64,000 nucleotides of DNA from Lentzea aerocolonigenes. Its GTDB lineage: Bacteria > Actinomycetota > Actinomycetes > Mycobacteriales > Pseudonocardiaceae. The stretch lies in the NCBI RefSeq assembly GCF_000974445.1, contig NZ_BBOJ01000036.1, positions 1 to 64,000 of the forward strand, in the 5' to 3' direction. The position numbers and the translations under genes were made by a program. Shown in pieces: positions 35,825 to 44,579 of this stretch. Numbering within the stretch: the first letter of the stretch is position 1; every line of letters starts with the position of its first letter. The notes beneath the pieces were generated by a model. It saw nothing but the letters and a program-made list of their open reading frames with translations. It was not told where the DNA came from and ran no database searches.

Positions 35825-36808
35825 CTAATCCGGTCGTCTAGCGTGCACGGCCCAGACACCGAGAGCGGTCTTTTCCCAGGTGAAGTCACTCGCGCGGGTG
35901 ACACCCGCCTCTGCGGTGTGATGAGGATCCGCTATCGCGGCCCTCAGTCCTTCGGTCAGCGAGGCGAGATCACCCCTCCGCACCACGGTTCCCGCGCCGC
36001 CCGCGACCTCCACCAGAGCCGGGTCGTCCGAGTGCACGACGGCGACTCCGGCGGCCATCGCCTCCAACACCGGCAGCCCGAAGCCCTCCGCCAGGCTGGG
36101 CGCCGCGAGCACCGTGGCGCCGGCGAGCACCGACGCCAGCCGCTCATCCGAAACCTTGCCCAGCAACGTCACGTGCGGGGCGCGCAGATCGACTCCACCC
36201 CAGCCCTGAGGGCCGATCACGACCAGCGGGACGCCGAGCCGTTCGGTCGCCCGCACCAACAGGTCGAAGCCCTTGCGCGGCTCGATGGTGCCGATGGCGA
36301 GCACGTAGCGATCGGGAAGATCGGCAGGCCTGGAACCGACGAGCCTGGTCACACCGTTCGGCACGACGTGCACCGGCACCTCGACCCGGACGTGCTCCTC
36401 CAGCTGAGACGCGACAGCGCGTGTGGGCACCACCAACGCCCGTGCCTGCACAGCGGCCTTCGCGATCACCTTGCGGTGCCACGCGACTCCGCGCGGCGTC
36501 AGCGTTTCCGGGTGGGTCCACGGCACCACGTCGTGCACCGTGACGACCGCGCCCGGCAGCGGGGCGAGCGGCGTCGGGGCGTGCACGTGCGGCCCGAGCC
36601 GCGGCGGCAGTCCCCGCTCCCACAACGCCACCAGCGCCCGGCGCGGCACCCTGATCACGCGGTCGGCGTGTGCCGTCGCGGCCGTCGTGACGGACCAGCC
36701 GTCCGGGGCGGTCGCGACCAGCGCCTTGAGCAGCTCGGCGGTGTAGCGGCCGGTGCCGCCGGGGACCGGTGCGTTGAGTTGCTCGGTCAGCAGTACTAGC
36801 TCGGGCAC
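35825..36808 (-). CDS. GT4-family glycosyltransferase
   Basis: A 327-residue GT-B enzyme, short for the family because its N-terminal domain is compact. Landmarks are GGTGRYTAELLKAL, VVTVHDVVPWTHP, YVLAIGTIEPRKGFDLLVRA and APSLAEGFGLPVLEAMAAG. Similar in layout to the GT4 gene downstream (34629) and to that at 41285, so the three are probably paralogues. It starts with GTG 36808 only 20 bases from the divergent GT2 start. Confidence 0.92.
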   Translation of the reverse strand: MPELVLLTEQLNAPVPGGTGRYTAELLKALVATAPDGWSVTTAATAHADRVIRVPRRALVALWERGLPPRLGPHVHAPTPLAPLPGAVVTVHDVVPWTHPETLTPRGVAWHRKVIAKAAVQARALVVPTRAVASQLEEHVRVEVPVHVVPNGVTRLVGSRPADLPDRYVLAIGTIEPRKGFDLLVRATERLGVPLVVIGPQGWGGVDLRAPHVTLLGKVSDERLASVLAGATVLAAPSLAEGFGLPVLEAMAAGVAVVHSDDPALVEVAGGAGTVVRRGDLASLTEGLRAAIADPHHTAEAGVTRASDFTWEKTALGVWAVHARRPD

Positions 36809-36828
36809 GTCGCGTACCGTCTCACGCC

Positions 36829-37731
36829 GTGTCGGCCCTCAGCACCGTGGTGGTCGTGACGTGGCGCGGCCGTGACCACATCACGGCGTGCCTGGACGCG
36901 CTCGCAGTCCAGAAGAGTCCACACAGGACGATCGTCGTCGACAACGCCTCCGACGACGGCACGGCCGCGCTGATCAGCGGACACGAGGTCGTGCGGCTGC
37001 CGCGCAACCGCGGTTACGCGGGCGGGCTGGCGGCCGTGCTCGACATGGTCGACACCCCGTACGTCGCGTGGCTCAACGACGACGCGGTGCCGGACCCGTC
37101 GTGGCTGACCGAGCTCGAGAACGCCCTCGAAGCCGAACCGGACGCGGCCGCCGCCACCTCGTCGATCCTGCTCACGGACGGCTCGACCCAGTCCGTCGGC
37201 GTGGCGCTGACCGCGGACGGGCACGGCAAGGACGTCGTGCTCGCCGGGCGCGAGGTGTTCGGGTTCTGCGGTGGCGCCGCCCTCCTCCGAACCGACGCGC
37301 TACGCGCCGTGGGAGGCGTACCGGCGAGCTTCTTCTGCTACTACGAGGACACCGACACGGCGTGGCGGCTGCGGCTGGCCGGGCACCGGGTGATCTCCGT
37401 CGGACCGGCGCGCGTCCGGCACCGGCACGGCGCCAGCACCCGGCCCGGTTCGAAGCTCTTCCACCGCTGGAACGAGCGCAACCGCCTGCTGATGTTGCTC
37501 AGGTGCGCTCCTGCGGCGGTGGCCACGACCCAGCTCGCCCGGTTCCTGGTGATCACGGCCCTGCTGCCGTTCCGCGGGAACGTGCCGGACGCGGCCAACT
37601 TCCGGCTCGGGCTGCGCGCTCAGGTGCTGGGCGAGGTCCTGCTCAGGCTCCCCGCCACGCTCTGGCAGCGGCTGACGATCAGGACCGAGGTCCCGCGCAG
37701 ACGCGTCTGGCAGGACTGGGCAGGCCGGTGA
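36829..37731 (+). CDS. GT2-family glycosyltransferase
   Basis: A 300-residue GT2 enzyme. STVVVVTWRGRDHITACLDAL, VVDNASDDGTAALI, LPRNRGYAGGLAAVLD, metal site WLNDDAVPDPSW and YYEDTDTAWRLRLAG. It belongs to the rhamnosyltransferase-like GT2 group. First gene of a plus-strand operon of five genes linked by GTGA overlaps or short gaps, ending at 42376. It opens within 20 bases of a divergent glycosyltransferase, suggesting a leaderless start. Confidence 0.92.
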   Translation: MSALSTVVVVTWRGRDHITACLDALAVQKSPHRTIVVDNASDDGTAALISGHEVVRLPRNRGYAGGLAAVLDMVDTPYVAWLNDDAVPDPSWLTELENALEAEPDAAAATSSILLTDGSTQSVGVALTADGHGKDVVLAGREVFGFCGGAALLRTDALRAVGGVPASFFCYYEDTDTAWRLRLAGHRVISVGPARVRHRHGASTRPGSKLFHRWNERNRLLMLLRCAPAAVATTQLARFLVITALLPFRGNVPDAANFRLGLRAQVLGEVLLRLPATLWQRLTIRTEVPRRRVWQDWAGR

Positions 37732-38246
37732 GGACGGCCTGGCTGTTGATCGCCGGCGGCCTGGTCGTGCTGGCGTTCGGCATCGGCGTGAGCATCACGC
37801 TGACCTACGGGCTGGTGTTCGTCGCGTTCCTCGGCGGCCTCGCCTACGCGCTCGGCGTCAGCGGGCTCTCCCAGCGCAAGTGGATCGCGCTGCCCGCGTT
37901 CGTGCTGGGGCTCGTGGCGCCGTTCGTGCTGACGTTCGGCGTGCACAGCGTGCTGATGCAGCGAACAGGGCACGTCGAGCACTGCACGGTCACGGCGAAG
38001 GAGGAGCACCCCTTCGCCAAGTACCCGTCCGTCGACTACGTGCTGGCCTGCCCGAGCGGTGAGGTCGAGCTGGACCGCGACTGGAACGACCGGCTGAAAA
38101 CGGCGGAAGCGGACGTACTGGCCGGGCCGCCGCTGCTGCCGGACTGGGCGGACAGCACCCGATGGAACCTCCTGCTGGTCACAAGCGTCTCCGGAGCGAT
38201 GATTCTCCTCGTTCCGGTCGCCTGGCTGCTCAGGAAGCAGCCGTGA
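37728..38246 (+). CDS. Small membrane protein of the glycosyltransferase operon (A)
   Basis: A 172-residue protein with three N-terminal hydrophobic segments (about 4-22, 27-44 and 53-75), an outside loop of about 65 residues with EHCTVTAKEEHPFAKYPS and VLACPSGEVEL, and a closing helix at 145-166. The two loop cysteines could form a disulfide. It is a paralogue of the next gene: both share the order LPAF, Cys-x-[VI]-T, Cys-P-x-G and the final helix. GTGA overlap with the upstream GT2 gene. Function unknown. Confidence 0.78.
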   Translation: MRTAWLLIAGGLVVLAFGIGVSITLTYGLVFVAFLGGLAYALGVSGLSQRKWIALPAFVLGLVAPFVLTFGVHSVLMQRTGHVEHCTVTAKEEHPFAKYPSVDYVLACPSGEVELDRDWNDRLKTAEADVLAGPPLLPDWADSTRWNLLLVTSVSGAMILLVPVAWLLRKQP

Positions 38247-38794
38247 GGCGGCCAGTACCACTCGTCGTGATCGGGCTCGCCGCGATCGCCGCCGTGGTCG
38301 TGCTCGGAGCGGTCGTGCCGGTCAGGTACGACCTCGCGGTCCTGGTGCCGTGCTCCGTGCTGGCGCTGGCGTTCGTCTGGGGTCTCGGCAAGCTCGGGCC
38401 GGCGTGGCTGATGCTGCCCGCGTTCATGGTCGTGATTCCCGGCACAGCGGTGCTGGTCAGCGACGGCCACCGGGCGTTGATGGACGTCCTCGGCACGCCT
38501 GAGACGTGCGTGATCACCAGCGTCGACGACCTCCCCAGGCCGGACAACCCGGCGTTCGCGCACCACATCACCTGCCCCGACGGCACCCGGCTGCGCATCG
38601 TCGTGCTGGGTGAGCAGGAGAAGAAGATGCAGCCGGGTCCCGCGACCGTGCTGCGCCACCCGTTGATGCGGCCGTTGCTCGCCGACCGCAACGACTGGTC
38701 GGCCGAGTGGGTGTTCGGGGTACCAATCGCGATCTTGCTGCTGCTGATCTGTGCGACCACGCTGCGGGCGCGCAGAGTGATGAGGCAGGCTTAG
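38243..38794 (+). CDS. Small membrane protein of the glycosyltransferase operon (B)
   Basis: A 183-residue protein with three N-terminal helices (about 6-27, 31-48 and 52-72), a loop with PETCVITSVDDLPRP and HHITCPDGTRLRIVVLG, and a last helix near 155-172. Same layout and motif order as the upstream gene, though sequence has diverged strongly. GTG 38243 overlaps the previous TGA as GTGA. The pair may serve in export or assembly of the glycan made by the neighbouring enzymes; this is inference from context only. Confidence 0.78.
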   Translation: MRRPVPLVVIGLAAIAAVVVLGAVVPVRYDLAVLVPCSVLALAFVWGLGKLGPAWLMLPAFMVVIPGTAVLVSDGHRALMDVLGTPETCVITSVDDLPRPDNPAFAHHITCPDGTRLRIVVLGEQEKKMQPGPATVLRHPLMRPLLADRNDWSAEWVFGVPIAILLLLICATTLRARRVMRQA

Positions 38795-38797
38795 CGC

Positions 38798-41284
38798 GTG
38801 GATCGAGCATCACTGCCCGTCGTCTCCGTCGTCGTCGTCAACTACCGCGGCGCCGAGGACACCATCACCTGCGTGCGCGGCCTGACCGAGGTGGACTACC
38901 CCGCCGAACTGCTCCAGGTGATCGTCGTCGACAACGAGGCGCACGACACCGCACGCCTGAAGGCCGAACTTCCCGGGGTCGAGATCGTCACCTCGGCGCA
39001 GAACCTCGGGTTCGCGGGCGGGTGCAACCTGGGTGTCGAGAAGGCGACCGGTGGGGTGCTCGCGTTCCTCAACAACGACGCGCGCGCGGACCGGAACTGG
39101 ATCAAGGCCGCGATCAGGGTGTTCCACGCGGAGCCCGCGGTCGGCGCGGTCGCGAGCAAGGTGCTCGACTGGGACGGCGAGAAGATCGACTTCGTCGACG
39201 GCGGCCTGACCTGGTTCGGCATGGGCTACAAGCGGCACGCCGGGCAGGACGACGACGGCAGCCACGACGGCCCGAAGGACGTGCTGTTCGGCACCGGTTC
39301 GGCGATGTTCGTGCGGGCCGAGGTCTACCGCGAGCTCGGCGGTTTCGACGAGCGGTTCTTCATGTTCTACGAGGACGTCGACCTCGGCTGGCGGCTGAAC
39401 CTGCGCGGCTGGCGGGTGCGGTACGAGCCGGCGTCGCTCACGTTCCACCGCCACCACGCGTCGATGAGCTCGATCGACCTCAGCCGCGAGCTGTACCTGC
39501 TGGAGCGCAACGCCCTCGCGGCGCTGTACAAGAACTTCTCCGACGAGACGCTGGCCAAGGTGCTGCCGGCCGCGCTCGCGCTGTGCGTGCGCAGGGCGAC
39601 CGCGCGCGGTGAGATCGACCCGACGCAGCTGGAGATCACCCGCCGCCCGTCGGACCCCGCGCTGGACCGCGAGCCCGTCGGGGTGTCCCGCCAGGCGCTG
39701 GCCGGGTTCCTCGCGATCGACCAGTTCGTCGAGCTGATGCCGTCGCTCGCCGAGTCGCGCAAGATCGAGCAGGCCGCGCGCCGGCTGTCGGACACGGACC
39801 TGGTTCCGTTGATGCGCAAGGCTTTGGAGCCCGCCTACCCCCTGCCGCGGTACCTCGCAGCGCACGACATCCTCGTCGACGTGCTCGGCCTCGACGACGT
39901 GTTCGGCAAGCCGCGCAAGATCCTGGTGATCACCGGTGACGCGATCTCCGACCGGATGGCCGGTCCCGCGATCCGGGCCTGGCACATGGCCGACGTGCTG
40001 TCCGGCGAGCACCAGGTGCGGCTGGTCACGACGAACCCGCTGTGCGCGCCGCCGGACGCGCCGTTCGCCGTCGAGCGGGCCCGGCCGAAGGAGCTGCCGC
40101 CGCACGTCGCGTGGGCGGACGTGGTGGTGTTGCAGGGCCACGCGCTGGAGATGATCGGCGAGCTGAAGAAGCAGTCGTCGACCAAGATCGTGGTCTGCGA
40201 CATGTACGACCCGATGCACCTGGAACTGCTGGAACAGGGCAAGGACGACACGGACGAGAAGCGCGCGCTGGACCTGGAAACGGTCACACGGGTGCTGAAC
40301 ACCCAGCTGGAACGCGGCGACTTCTTCCTGTGCGCGTCGGAACGGCAGCGGCACTTCTGGCTCGGCCACCTGACGTCACTCGGCCGTCTGACACCGACGT
40401 TGTACGACAACGACCCCACCACGGAGTCGCTGCTCGGCATCGTCCCCTTCGGACTGTCGGGCAAGCCGCCGCAGCGGACCGGCCCGGCGATCAAGGACGT
40501 CGTGCCGGGGGTGACCGACGCCGACAAGGTCGTGATCTGGGCCGGTGGCGTCTACAGCTGGTTCGACCCGCTGTCGCTGATCCAGGCGATGGACCACCTG
40601 CGGGAGCGGCAGCCGTCCGCGAAGCTGTACTTCCTCGGCATGAAGCACCCGAACCCCGAGGTCCCGGACATGGACATCGCCGGCCAGACGCGGGCGCTGT
40701 CCGCGCAGTTGGGGCTGACCGGCAAGAACGTGTTCTTCAACGACGGCTGGGTGCCGTACAACGAGCGGCAGAACTGGCTGCTCGACGCGGACTGCGGGGT
40801 CACCACGCACTACGAGCACGTGGAGACCACGTTCGCGTTCCGCACGCGGGTGCTCGACTACCTGTGGGCGGGCCTGCCGATCGTCACCACGTCCGGCGAC
40901 TCGTTCGCGGATCTGGTGCTGCGGGAGGGTTTGGGCGTCGTCGTGCCGCCGGAGGACTCGGAGGCGCTGGCCGACGCACTGGAGAAGGTGCTCTACGACG
41001 AAGAGTTCGCGGCCGCGTGCCGTGAGCGCATCGCCGTCGTCCGCGAACGGTTCACCTGGGAGACGGCACTCGCGCCGCTGGCGGAGTTCTGCCGCAACCC
41101 CAGGCCCGCGGCGGACCGTCTGCCTGGCTCCGCACCGATGGTGCGCACACCGGGGTTGAGCAAGGCGGACAAGGTGAAGCGGGACCTGCGGCTGGTGCGC
41201 GAGTACCTCGACGCGGGTGGCCCGACCGAGTTGGCCAAGCGGGCGACGGGGCGTCTGCGCAAGATCGCACGTGGTGGCAGCTGA
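38798..41284 (+). CDS. Two-domain glycosyltransferase, GT2 fused to GT4
   Basis: An 828-residue protein. Residues 8-270 form a GT2 domain: VSVVVVNYRGAEDTITCV, the metal site FLNNDARADRNW and MFYEDVDLGWRLNLRGW. A linker of about 100 residues follows. Residues about 375-770 form a GT-B domain with KILVITGDAISDRMAGPAIR, VVIWAGGVYSWFDPLSLIQAM and LDYLWAGLPIVTTSGDSFADL. The two may add successive sugars. GTG 38798 starts 3 bases after the preceding stop. The ORF ends flush with the next gene (TGAATG). Confidence 0.9.
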   Translation: MDRASLPVVSVVVVNYRGAEDTITCVRGLTEVDYPAELLQVIVVDNEAHDTARLKAELPGVEIVTSAQNLGFAGGCNLGVEKATGGVLAFLNNDARADRNWIKAAIRVFHAEPAVGAVASKVLDWDGEKIDFVDGGLTWFGMGYKRHAGQDDDGSHDGPKDVLFGTGSAMFVRAEVYRELGGFDERFFMFYEDVDLGWRLNLRGWRVRYEPASLTFHRHHASMSSIDLSRELYLLERNALAALYKNFSDETLAKVLPAALALCVRRATARGEIDPTQLEITRRPSDPALDREPVGVSRQALAGFLAIDQFVELMPSLAESRKIEQAARRLSDTDLVPLMRKALEPAYPLPRYLAAHDILVDVLGLDDVFGKPRKILVITGDAISDRMAGPAIRAWHMADVLSGEHQVRLVTTNPLCAPPDAPFAVERARPKELPPHVAWADVVVLQGHALEMIGELKKQSSTKIVVCDMYDPMHLELLEQGKDDTDEKRALDLETVTRVLNTQLERGDFFLCASERQRHFWLGHLTSLGRLTPTLYDNDPTTESLLGIVPFGLSGKPPQRTGPAIKDVVPGVTDADKVVIWAGGVYSWFDPLSLIQAMDHLRERQPSAKLYFLGMKHPNPEVPDMDIAGQTRALSAQLGLTGKNVFFNDGWVPYNERQNWLLDADCGVTTHYEHVETTFAFRTRVLDYLWAGLPIVTTSGDSFADLVLREGLGVVVPPEDSEALADALEKVLYDEEFAAACRERIAVVRERFTWETALAPLAEFCRNPRPAADRLPGSAPMVRTPGLSKADKVKRDLRLVREYLDAGGPTELAKRATGRLRKIARGGS

Positions 41285-42376
41285 ATGGCGAGATCCCCGA
41301 AACCCCTCAAGGTGCTGCTCGACGGCACCCCCCTGCTCGGTCATCGCACCGGGATCGGCCGCTACACGGCGGCACTGGCCGAAGAACTGGCGTCCATGCC
41401 GGAGGACGCCGACGTCCGGGCGGTGGCTTTCACGTTGCGCGGCTGGCGCGCGTTGCGGACGGTGCTGCCGCACGACGTCACCGCCCGCGGCCTGCCCGTG
41501 GCGGCACGGGCGCTGCGCCAGCTGTGGCTGCGCGCGCCGTTCCCGCCGGTCGAGATGCTGGCAGGGTTCTCCGACGTCATGCACGGCACGAACTTCGTGC
41601 TGCCGCCGACGATCAGTGCGGGGAAGGTCGTCACGATCCACGACCTGGCCTTCCTGGACGCGCCGGGTGACCTGCCGCCGTCCGATCGCCGACTGCCGGA
41701 GCTGGTCAAGCTCTCCGCTCAGCGCGCGGACGTGATCTGCACGCCGACCGCCGCCGTGGCTTCCGTGGTGGCCGACCGGTTCTCGGTGCCGCTGGAGAAG
41801 ATCGTCGTGACACCGCTCGGGGTCGACCCGGCGTGGTTCGCGTCACGGCCGCCCTCACCGACGTTGCGCGGCAGGCTCGGACTGCCGTCGGAGTACCTGC
41901 TGTTCGTCGGCGCCGACGGCCCGCGCAAGGGGTTGCAGTACCTGATCAAGGCGCACGCCGCCGACCCGTCGTTGCCGCCGTTGGTGATCGTGGGGCCCGG
42001 CCGGTCCGGTGTGGACGGTCGGGTGCTGCGGACCGGGTACCTGTCGGACGTGCACCTGCGGTCCGTGGTGGCCGGGGCGACGGCCCTGGTGCTGCCCTCG
42101 CGCGACGAGGGGTTCGGGCTGCCGGTGCTGGAGGCGTTGGCCTGCAACGTTCCGGTGGTGTGCTCGGACGTGCCCGCACTGCGCGAGGTAGCCGGCGGGC
42201 ACGCGGTGCACGTGCCCGTCGGAGACGTCGAGGCGCTGGCCGAAGGGCTGGCCCAGGCCGTCGCGGCGCCGGCCACTCCCGAAGCGCAGTCCGAGCGGCG
42301 GGCGCACGCGGCCGGGTTCACCTGGCGGCGGTGCGCCGAGAAGACGGTCGAGGCGTACCGGAGGAGCAGAGCCTGA
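41285..42376 (+). CDS. GT4-family glycosyltransferase
   Basis: A 363-residue GT-B enzyme. VLLDGTPLLGHRTGIGRYTAAL, VMHGTNFVLPP, VTIHDLAFLDAPGDLP, YLLFVGADGPRKGLQYLIKA and PSRDEGFGLPVLEALACN. Mannosyl- or rhamnosyltransferase group. Starts immediately after the preceding TGA and is the last gene of the operon; a perfect hairpin lies 15 bases beyond the stop. Confidence 0.92.
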   Translation: MARSPKPLKVLLDGTPLLGHRTGIGRYTAALAEELASMPEDADVRAVAFTLRGWRALRTVLPHDVTARGLPVAARALRQLWLRAPFPPVEMLAGFSDVMHGTNFVLPPTISAGKVVTIHDLAFLDAPGDLPPSDRRLPELVKLSAQRADVICTPTAAVASVVADRFSVPLEKIVVTPLGVDPAWFASRPPSPTLRGRLGLPSEYLLFVGADGPRKGLQYLIKAHAADPSLPPLVIVGPGRSGVDGRVLRTGYLSDVHLRSVVAGATALVLPSRDEGFGLPVLEALACNVPVVCSDVPALREVAGGHAVHVPVGDVEALAEGLAQAVAAPATPEAQSERRAHAAGFTWRRCAEKTVEAYRRSRA

Positions 42377-42390
42377 CGTGGTGCTCGCTG

Positions 42391-42417
42391 TGAGGCGTCA
42401 GGAGTCCTGACGCCTCA
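42391..42417 (+). terminator. Hairpin terminator of the glycosyltransferase operon
   Basis: TGAGGCGTCAGGA and its exact complement (42405-42417) flank one base, giving an 11- to 13-base-pair stem 15 bases after the last gene. It may also serve transcripts from rmlD on the other strand. Confidence 0.8.
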
Positions 42418-42615
42418 ACGACTTCACCGAGAACGCGGCCTCGGCGAGCGCCTTTCGAGCTGGCTCATCGACACCTGTCGCGAGCCCGTGAGAACGGCAA
42501 CGCACCTCAGGAAGCGCTGCCGATCGGAATCCGCTGTCGCGGGACGCTGAGGACTGCGCCCGGATTCGAACATGCCGAACAGGTTCTCGTACTTGAAACA
42601 GCCGTACCAGACCAG
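42418..42615. other. Gap without a supported gene
   Basis: No convincing coding sequence, RNA gene or ordered repeat is seen between the hairpin and the rmlD stop. A minus-strand frame gives YENLFGMFESGRSPQR and similar, without start signals or recognisable similarity. Confidence 0.5.
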
Positions 42616-43464
42616 TCACTCCAATGGCGCAGCACCGGTACGCGGAGCTACCACCCCGGCCTTGAATGCCTCCGCAAGGGCGCTTCGCCAGTGCGGCAAA
42701 GGGCGTAGTCCCGCTGCTTCCCACACCGCACCCGACAGCACCGAGTAGGCGGGTCGCGGCGCCCGTCGCGAGAAGTCGGCTGTCGTGCACGGGTGCACGC
42801 GCGACGGGTCGGCGCCCAGCTCCTCGAAAATCGCCTGCGCGAAACGGAACCACGTCGTCTCGCCACCGCCGGTCGCGTGCAGCAGCCGCGTCGAGGGCAG
42901 CACCGAGGCCAGCTCGAGCAGCCCCGCGGCCAGGTCGTGCGACCACGTCGGCGAGCCGACCTGATCGTCCACAACGGACAGAGAAGGTCGCGTGGACTCC
43001 AACGCCGCCATGGTTTTCACGAAGTTCGAGCCCTGCACGCCGTAAACCCACGCCGTGCGCACGACGTACCCGCCGGCCTCCAGCACGCGGCGTTCGCCTT
43101 CGAGCTTCGTGCGGCCGTACGCGGACTTCGGGCCGACGGGGTCGGACGGCTCGTACGGCCGCGTCCCGTCGCCGGAGAACACGTAGTCCGTCGACACGTG
43201 GATCAGTGGAATGCCAAGGGAAGCGCACGCCTCGGCGAGCAGACCGGGACCGACGGCGTTGACCGCGAACGCGCGGTCCTCGTCGGTCTCGGCCGCGTCG
43301 ACCGCGGTGTAGGCGGCACAGTTGATCACCGCGGAGGCACCGGCGAGGTCGGCGGCACTCACCGCGGTGACGTCGAGATCACTGGACGAGAGCGCGCGGA
43401 CGTCGGAGGACAGGGCTGCGAGGTCGTGGCCGAGCTGGCCACGACCACCGGGAACGAGGATCAA
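42616..43464 (-). CDS. rmlD: dTDP-4-dehydrorhamnose reductase
   Basis: A 282-residue SDR enzyme, last step of dTDP-L-rhamnose synthesis. The nucleotide loop is VPGGRGQLGHDLA, with VINCAAYTAVDAAE, STDYVFSGDG, the catalytic YGRTKLEGE (YxxxK) and RTAWVYGVQGSNFV. NADPH serves as reductant. TTG 43464 lies three bases after the rmlB stop and follows AAGGGC; the two are cotranscribed, rmlB first. rmlA and rmlC are not in the window. Confidence 0.94.
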   Translation of the reverse strand: MILVPGGRGQLGHDLAALSSDVRALSSSDLDVTAVSAADLAGASAVINCAAYTAVDAAETDEDRAFAVNAVGPGLLAEACASLGIPLIHVSTDYVFSGDGTRPYEPSDPVGPKSAYGRTKLEGERRVLEAGGYVVRTAWVYGVQGSNFVKTMAALESTRPSLSVVDDQVGSPTWSHDLAAGLLELASVLPSTRLLHATGGGETTWFRFAQAIFEELGADPSRVHPCTTADFSRRAPRPAYSVLSGAVWEAAGLRPLPHWRSALAEAFKAGVVAPRTGAAPLE

Positions 43465-43467
43465 CGC

Positions 43468-44454
43468 TCAGCCCTTCACCAGCTGGGCGCGCTCCTTGAG
43501 CGGCTCCCACCACGCGCGGTTCTCGCGGTACCACTCGACGGTGTCCGCGAGGCCCACCGCGAAGTCCACCTGCGGCTGGTACCCCAGCTCGGCGGAGATC
43601 TTGAAGATGTCGACCGAGTAGCGGCGGTCGTGGCCCTTGCGGTCGGCCACCGGCTCGACGAACGACCAGTCACGGCCCGTCGCGGCGAGCAGCCTCTCGG
43701 TGAGCTCGCGGTTGGTGAGCTCGGTGCCGCCGCCGATGTTGTAGATCTCACCCGGCCGGCCCGCCTCGGCGACGAGCTGGATGCCGCGGCAGTGGTCGGC
43801 CACGTGCAGCCAGTCGCGCACGTTCAGGCCGTCGCCGTAGAGGGGCACCTTCCTGCCGTCGATCAAATTGGTGACGAAGAGCGGGATCACCTTTTCGGGG
43901 AACTGGTACGGCCCGTAGTTGTTCGAGCACCGGGTGATGCTCACCGGCAGTCCGTGGGTGCGGTGGAACGCGCGCGCCAGCAGGTCCGAAGACGCCTTGG
44001 ACGCGGAGTAGGGGGAGTTCGGCTCCAGGACGTGGTCCTCCGACCACGATCCGTCCTCGATGGACCCGTAGACCTCGTCGGTCGAGACGTGCACGAACCG
44101 GCCGACACCCGCGTTGAGGGCACCTTGCAACAAGGTCTGCGTGCCGAGGACGTTGGTCAGCACGAAGTCGGCGGATCCGGTGATGGAACGGTCGACGTGC
44201 GACTCGGCGGCGAAGTGCACCACGACGTCCACGCCGCGCATCTGCTCCGCGACGACCTCGGCGTCGCAGATGTCGCCGCGCACGAACTCGAACTTGCCCG
44301 CGACCGGCGCGAGGTTGGTCTCGCTGCCCGCGTAGGTGAGCTTGTCCAGCACCACCACCTCGGCACCCGCGAAGGCAGGGTACGAGCCGCTCACCAACTC
44401 CCGCACGTAGTGCGAGCCGATGAAACCGGCCCCACCTGTCACCAGTACGCGCAT
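43468..44454 (-). CDS. rmlB: dTDP-glucose 4,6-dehydratase
   Basis: A 328-residue extended SDR enzyme forming dTDP-4-keto-6-deoxyglucose with bound NAD. Landmarks are VTGGAGFIGSHYVRELV, HFAAESHVDRSI, STDEVYGSI with the DE acid/base pair, YSASKASSDLLARAF and RCSNNYGPYQFPEKVIPLF. ATG 44454 is preceded by GGGAGGAAATGGC. First gene of rmlB-rmlD, divergent from the LCP gene with a 125-base intergenic region. Confidence 0.97.
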   Translation of the reverse strand: MRVLVTGGAGFIGSHYVRELVSGSYPAFAGAEVVVLDKLTYAGSETNLAPVAGKFEFVRGDICDAEVVAEQMRGVDVVVHFAAESHVDRSITGSADFVLTNVLGTQTLLQGALNAGVGRFVHVSTDEVYGSIEDGSWSEDHVLEPNSPYSASKASSDLLARAFHRTHGLPVSITRCSNNYGPYQFPEKVIPLFVTNLIDGRKVPLYGDGLNVRDWLHVADHCRGIQLVAEAGRPGEIYNIGGGTELTNRELTERLLAATGRDWSFVEPVADRKGHDRRYSVDIFKISAELGYQPQVDFAVGLADTVEWYRENRAWWEPLKERAQLVKG

Positions 44455-44579
44455 GCCATTTCCTCCCGTGGTGTTCCCCGCTCGCAGTCTGTCACGTACC
44501 TAATCGCTGCAACCCACAGCAACGTCACGTCGTGTGTCTTATAAACGACTAAACTCGAGGTGTGGGGGAGGAAACGGCT

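Noticed and set aside
36888..38246. 452-codon plus-strand frame as one protein
   Set aside because: Its first two thirds are an out-of-frame shadow of the GT2 gene; only the part from GTG 37728 is coding, as the small membrane protein.
42550..42585. tRNA T-arm-like TTCGAATCC on the minus strand
   Set aside because: The flanking bases do not pair as a T stem and no anticodon or acceptor arms are found.
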